A stretch of DNA of 64,000 bases from Zhenhengia yiwuensis (GTDB taxonomy: Bacteria; Bacillota; Clostridia; Lachnospirales; Cellulosilyticaceae): NCBI RefSeq assembly GCF_014384995.1, contig NZ_JACRSY010000019.1, positions 6,893 to 70,892 on the forward strand, given 5' to 3'. The position numbers and the translations under genes are program-made. The notes under the pieces were generated by a model that searched no databases, was not told the origin of the DNA, and saw only the letters and a list, made by a program, of their open reading frames with translations. Of this stretch, positions 63,096-64,000 are shown in pieces (the stretch's first letter is position 1; every line of letters begins with the position of its first letter).

Positions 63096-63299
63096 ATGGA
63101 TGATGAACAAAAAGTAAAGGCAGAAGCAGAACAAGAAGAAAATCAAGAACTGCCTAATACAACACTTATGTCTATGAAAGAAAATGTATATGATCATCTC
63201 AATGTTTCTTTAAAAACGATGAATAGGGTTATTGCTTTATTGGTTATTGCTATTATTGTGTTTACAACTTTTGGTATTTGGCAAGCTCATATTAAATAA
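63096..63299 (+). CDS. Small single-pass membrane protein after mglC, function unknown
   Basis: 67 residues. A very acidic, Glu/Gln-rich N-terminal part (about 1-25) is followed by a short amphipathic stretch, a C-terminal transmembrane helix (about 42-62, VIALLVIAIIVFTTFGIW) and a four-residue basic tail. ATG 63096 is chosen because GGAG lies 11 bases upstream. GTG 63084 overlaps that site. It is not recognised as any family. It ends the mgl operon and may be a small regulatory or assembly partner of the transporter. Confidence 0.6.
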   Translation: MDDEQKVKAEAEQEENQELPNTTLMSMKENVYDHLNVSLKTMNRVIALLVIAIIVFTTFGIWQAHIK

Positions 63300-63302
63300 G
63301 TA

Positions 63303-63340
63303 AAAAATCCTCGTAGTAAAAGAACTACGAGGATTTTTAT
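63303..63340 (+). terminator. Terminator at the end of the mgl operon
   Basis: 15-bp perfect stem (63303-63317 / 63324-63338) with A- and T-tracts. Confidence 0.93.
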
Positions 63341-63478
63341 TTGAAATACTTACTTAAATGGTTGTTCCGAAAAATATAAAAGTTTAAGAATGTTTTCCTA
63401 TAATTTTATAGAAGTAGTAGGATGGAAGAGCTAAAATAAATATAGAATTTTATTTGTTTTTAATGGGAGGTGAGTTAA

Positions 63479-63889
63479 ATAGTAAGCATAGACAATATAA
63501 ATTTATGCAAACTAGAGTTTTGTGCCAATTATATTTATGATGAACATTTTCATGATGAATATGAAATAAATTATGTCAATTTAGGAAGATGTATCATGAC
63601 TGCAGAAGATAAGAATGTTGCGCTTAGACAAGGGGAGTGTATTATTATACCTCCTTCTTATCGGCATAGTTTTATGGTAGATGGTATGCAAAAGTGTCAA
63701 ATTACACAATTTGGTTTTAAGTTATTAGAAGTAAACGAAAAGCTGGATTGTCTCATATTGTTTAAAAGTAAACAGCCTTATTTTAAGATTACCAACTGTA
63801 CAGATGTTCTAGAGAATATGAATAATCTGTATACATACTCTAACTACAGCAGTTATGCCGAATATAATAAACTTTTATTGTATAAAGAA
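63479..63889 (+). pseudogene. AraC-family regulator, cupin N-terminal part, broken by an insertion and lacking a normal start
   Basis: The frame from 63479 encodes an AraC-type sugar-sensing cupin (SIDNINLCKLEFCANYIYDEHFHDEYEI, then LRQGECIIIPPSYRHSF, with the HxH-type metal/sugar pattern). A good ribosome binding site, GGAGGTG (63466-63472), is followed six bases later by ATA at 63479, not ATG, GTG or TTG. A TAA precedes it, so no upstream start is possible. ATG 63596 would cut off half of the cupin and has no ribosome binding site. Homology ends near 63889, where IS sequence begins, and the frame then runs into a stop at 63941. The DNA-binding domain is missing from this window. Confidence 0.75.
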
Positions 63890-64000
63890 AACCCCCGGCT
63901 ATGCCTGGGGTTCGAAAAAGCTTATAGCTATGAGTATAAATAAAAAACCTCCTTTGAAGAATAAGATTAGGTTCGCCAACCAATCAAATCAAAGGAGGTT
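63885..64000 (+). mobile_element. Left end of an IS200/IS605-family insertion sequence (runs off the window)
   Basis: An imperfect hairpin at 63890-63912 (AACCCC..GGC-TAT-GCC..GGGGTT) has the form of the subterminal hairpins bound by IS200/IS605 Y1 transposases. About 35 bases later comes a long stem (63946-63957 paired with 63989-64000) whose 3' arm is AAAGGAGGTT, the expected ribosome binding site of tnpA. tnpA itself must lie beyond the window. The exact left boundary is uncertain by about 20 bases because these elements make no target duplication. Confidence 0.7.
63946..64000 (+). promoter_or_regulatory. Ribosome-binding-site-sequestering hairpin in the IS leader
   Basis: The 12-bp outer stem (63946-63957 / 63989-64000) is perfect. 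An inner stem GATT/AATC plus GGTT/AACC with a bulge continues it. The GGAGG of the presumed transposase gene is fully paired. IS200 of enterobacteria is known to hold down transposase synthesis with such a structure. Confidence 0.65.

Noticed and set aside
1..64000. CRISPR arrays, tRNA or rRNA genes, T-box leaders, known riboswitches
   Set aside because: No regularly spaced repeats, cloverleaf-like segments or T-box core sequences were noticed on either strand. A covariance-model scan would be needed to exclude weak cases.

Overview
The window looks like a chromosomal segment of a low-GC, endospore-forming member of the Clostridia. I infer a Lachnospirales / Cellulosilyticum-like relative from gene content and order; this was not tested by a search. 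Supporting features are a division and cell-wall (dcw) cluster running into spoIIGA-sigE-sigG, CodY, an anaerobic (class III) ribonucleotide reductase, biotin-dependent Na+-pump decarboxylase genes, and strong AGGAGG-type ribosome binding sites. No rRNA, tRNA, CRISPR array or phage module was seen.

Layout. (1) About 1-13.6 kb: dcw cluster, with rsmH (cut by the window edge), ftsL-like, a vegetative PBP with PASTA domains, spoVD, murE, murF, mraY, murD, ftsW/spoVE, divIB and ftsZ. murG is absent from its usual place between ftsW and divIB. (2) 13.7-17 kb: spoIIGA, sigE, sigG, a ylmC-like gene and nrdR. (3) 17-24 kb: comM on the minus strand, then dprA, topA, codY and a Xer recombinase. (4) 24-31.9 kb: deoB, pdp, dacF, scpA, scpB, a second D,D-carboxypeptidase, rluB and an mnmM-like methyltransferase. 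(5) 32-36.9 kb: a five-gene biotin-dependent carboxyltransferase/decarboxylase operon. (6) 37-41 kb: an RpiR regulator, a chorismate mutase-cytidylate kinase fusion, ispH and a minus-strand RNase H-like exonuclease. (7) 41.1-45.8 kb: a liv branched-chain amino acid ABC transporter. (8) 45.8-53.5 kb: a minus-strand methyltransferase, a helicase with an embedded exonuclease, mgsA, and nrdD-nrdG-dUTPase. (9) 53.8-63.3 kb: a YesM/YesN two-component system, two membrane-tethered sugar-binding proteins, an mglBAC galactose-type transporter and a tiny membrane protein. (10) 63.4-64 kb: the remnant of an AraC-type regulator broken by the left end of an IS200/IS605-type element that runs off the window.

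Several parts appear linked. NrdR (16.6 kb) probably acts on the two NrdR-box-like sites just downstream of the nrdD promoter (50.2 kb). CodY (22 kb) may act on the liv promoter, which overlaps a CodY-like site. SpoIIGA processes pro-SigE, and the pro-peptide junction is recognisable here. The tethered binding proteins next to YesM/YesN probably sense the sugar imported by MglBAC.

I found no convincing new defence or mobile system. The most unusual items are the AroH-Cmk fusion, the UvrD-type helicase carrying a DEDDh exonuclease, the operon pairing two different carboxyltransferases with one biotin carrier and one membrane pump, the doubled tethered sugar sensors, a spoVD ribosome binding site buried in an 18-bp perfect hairpin, and the doubly damaged AraC gene.
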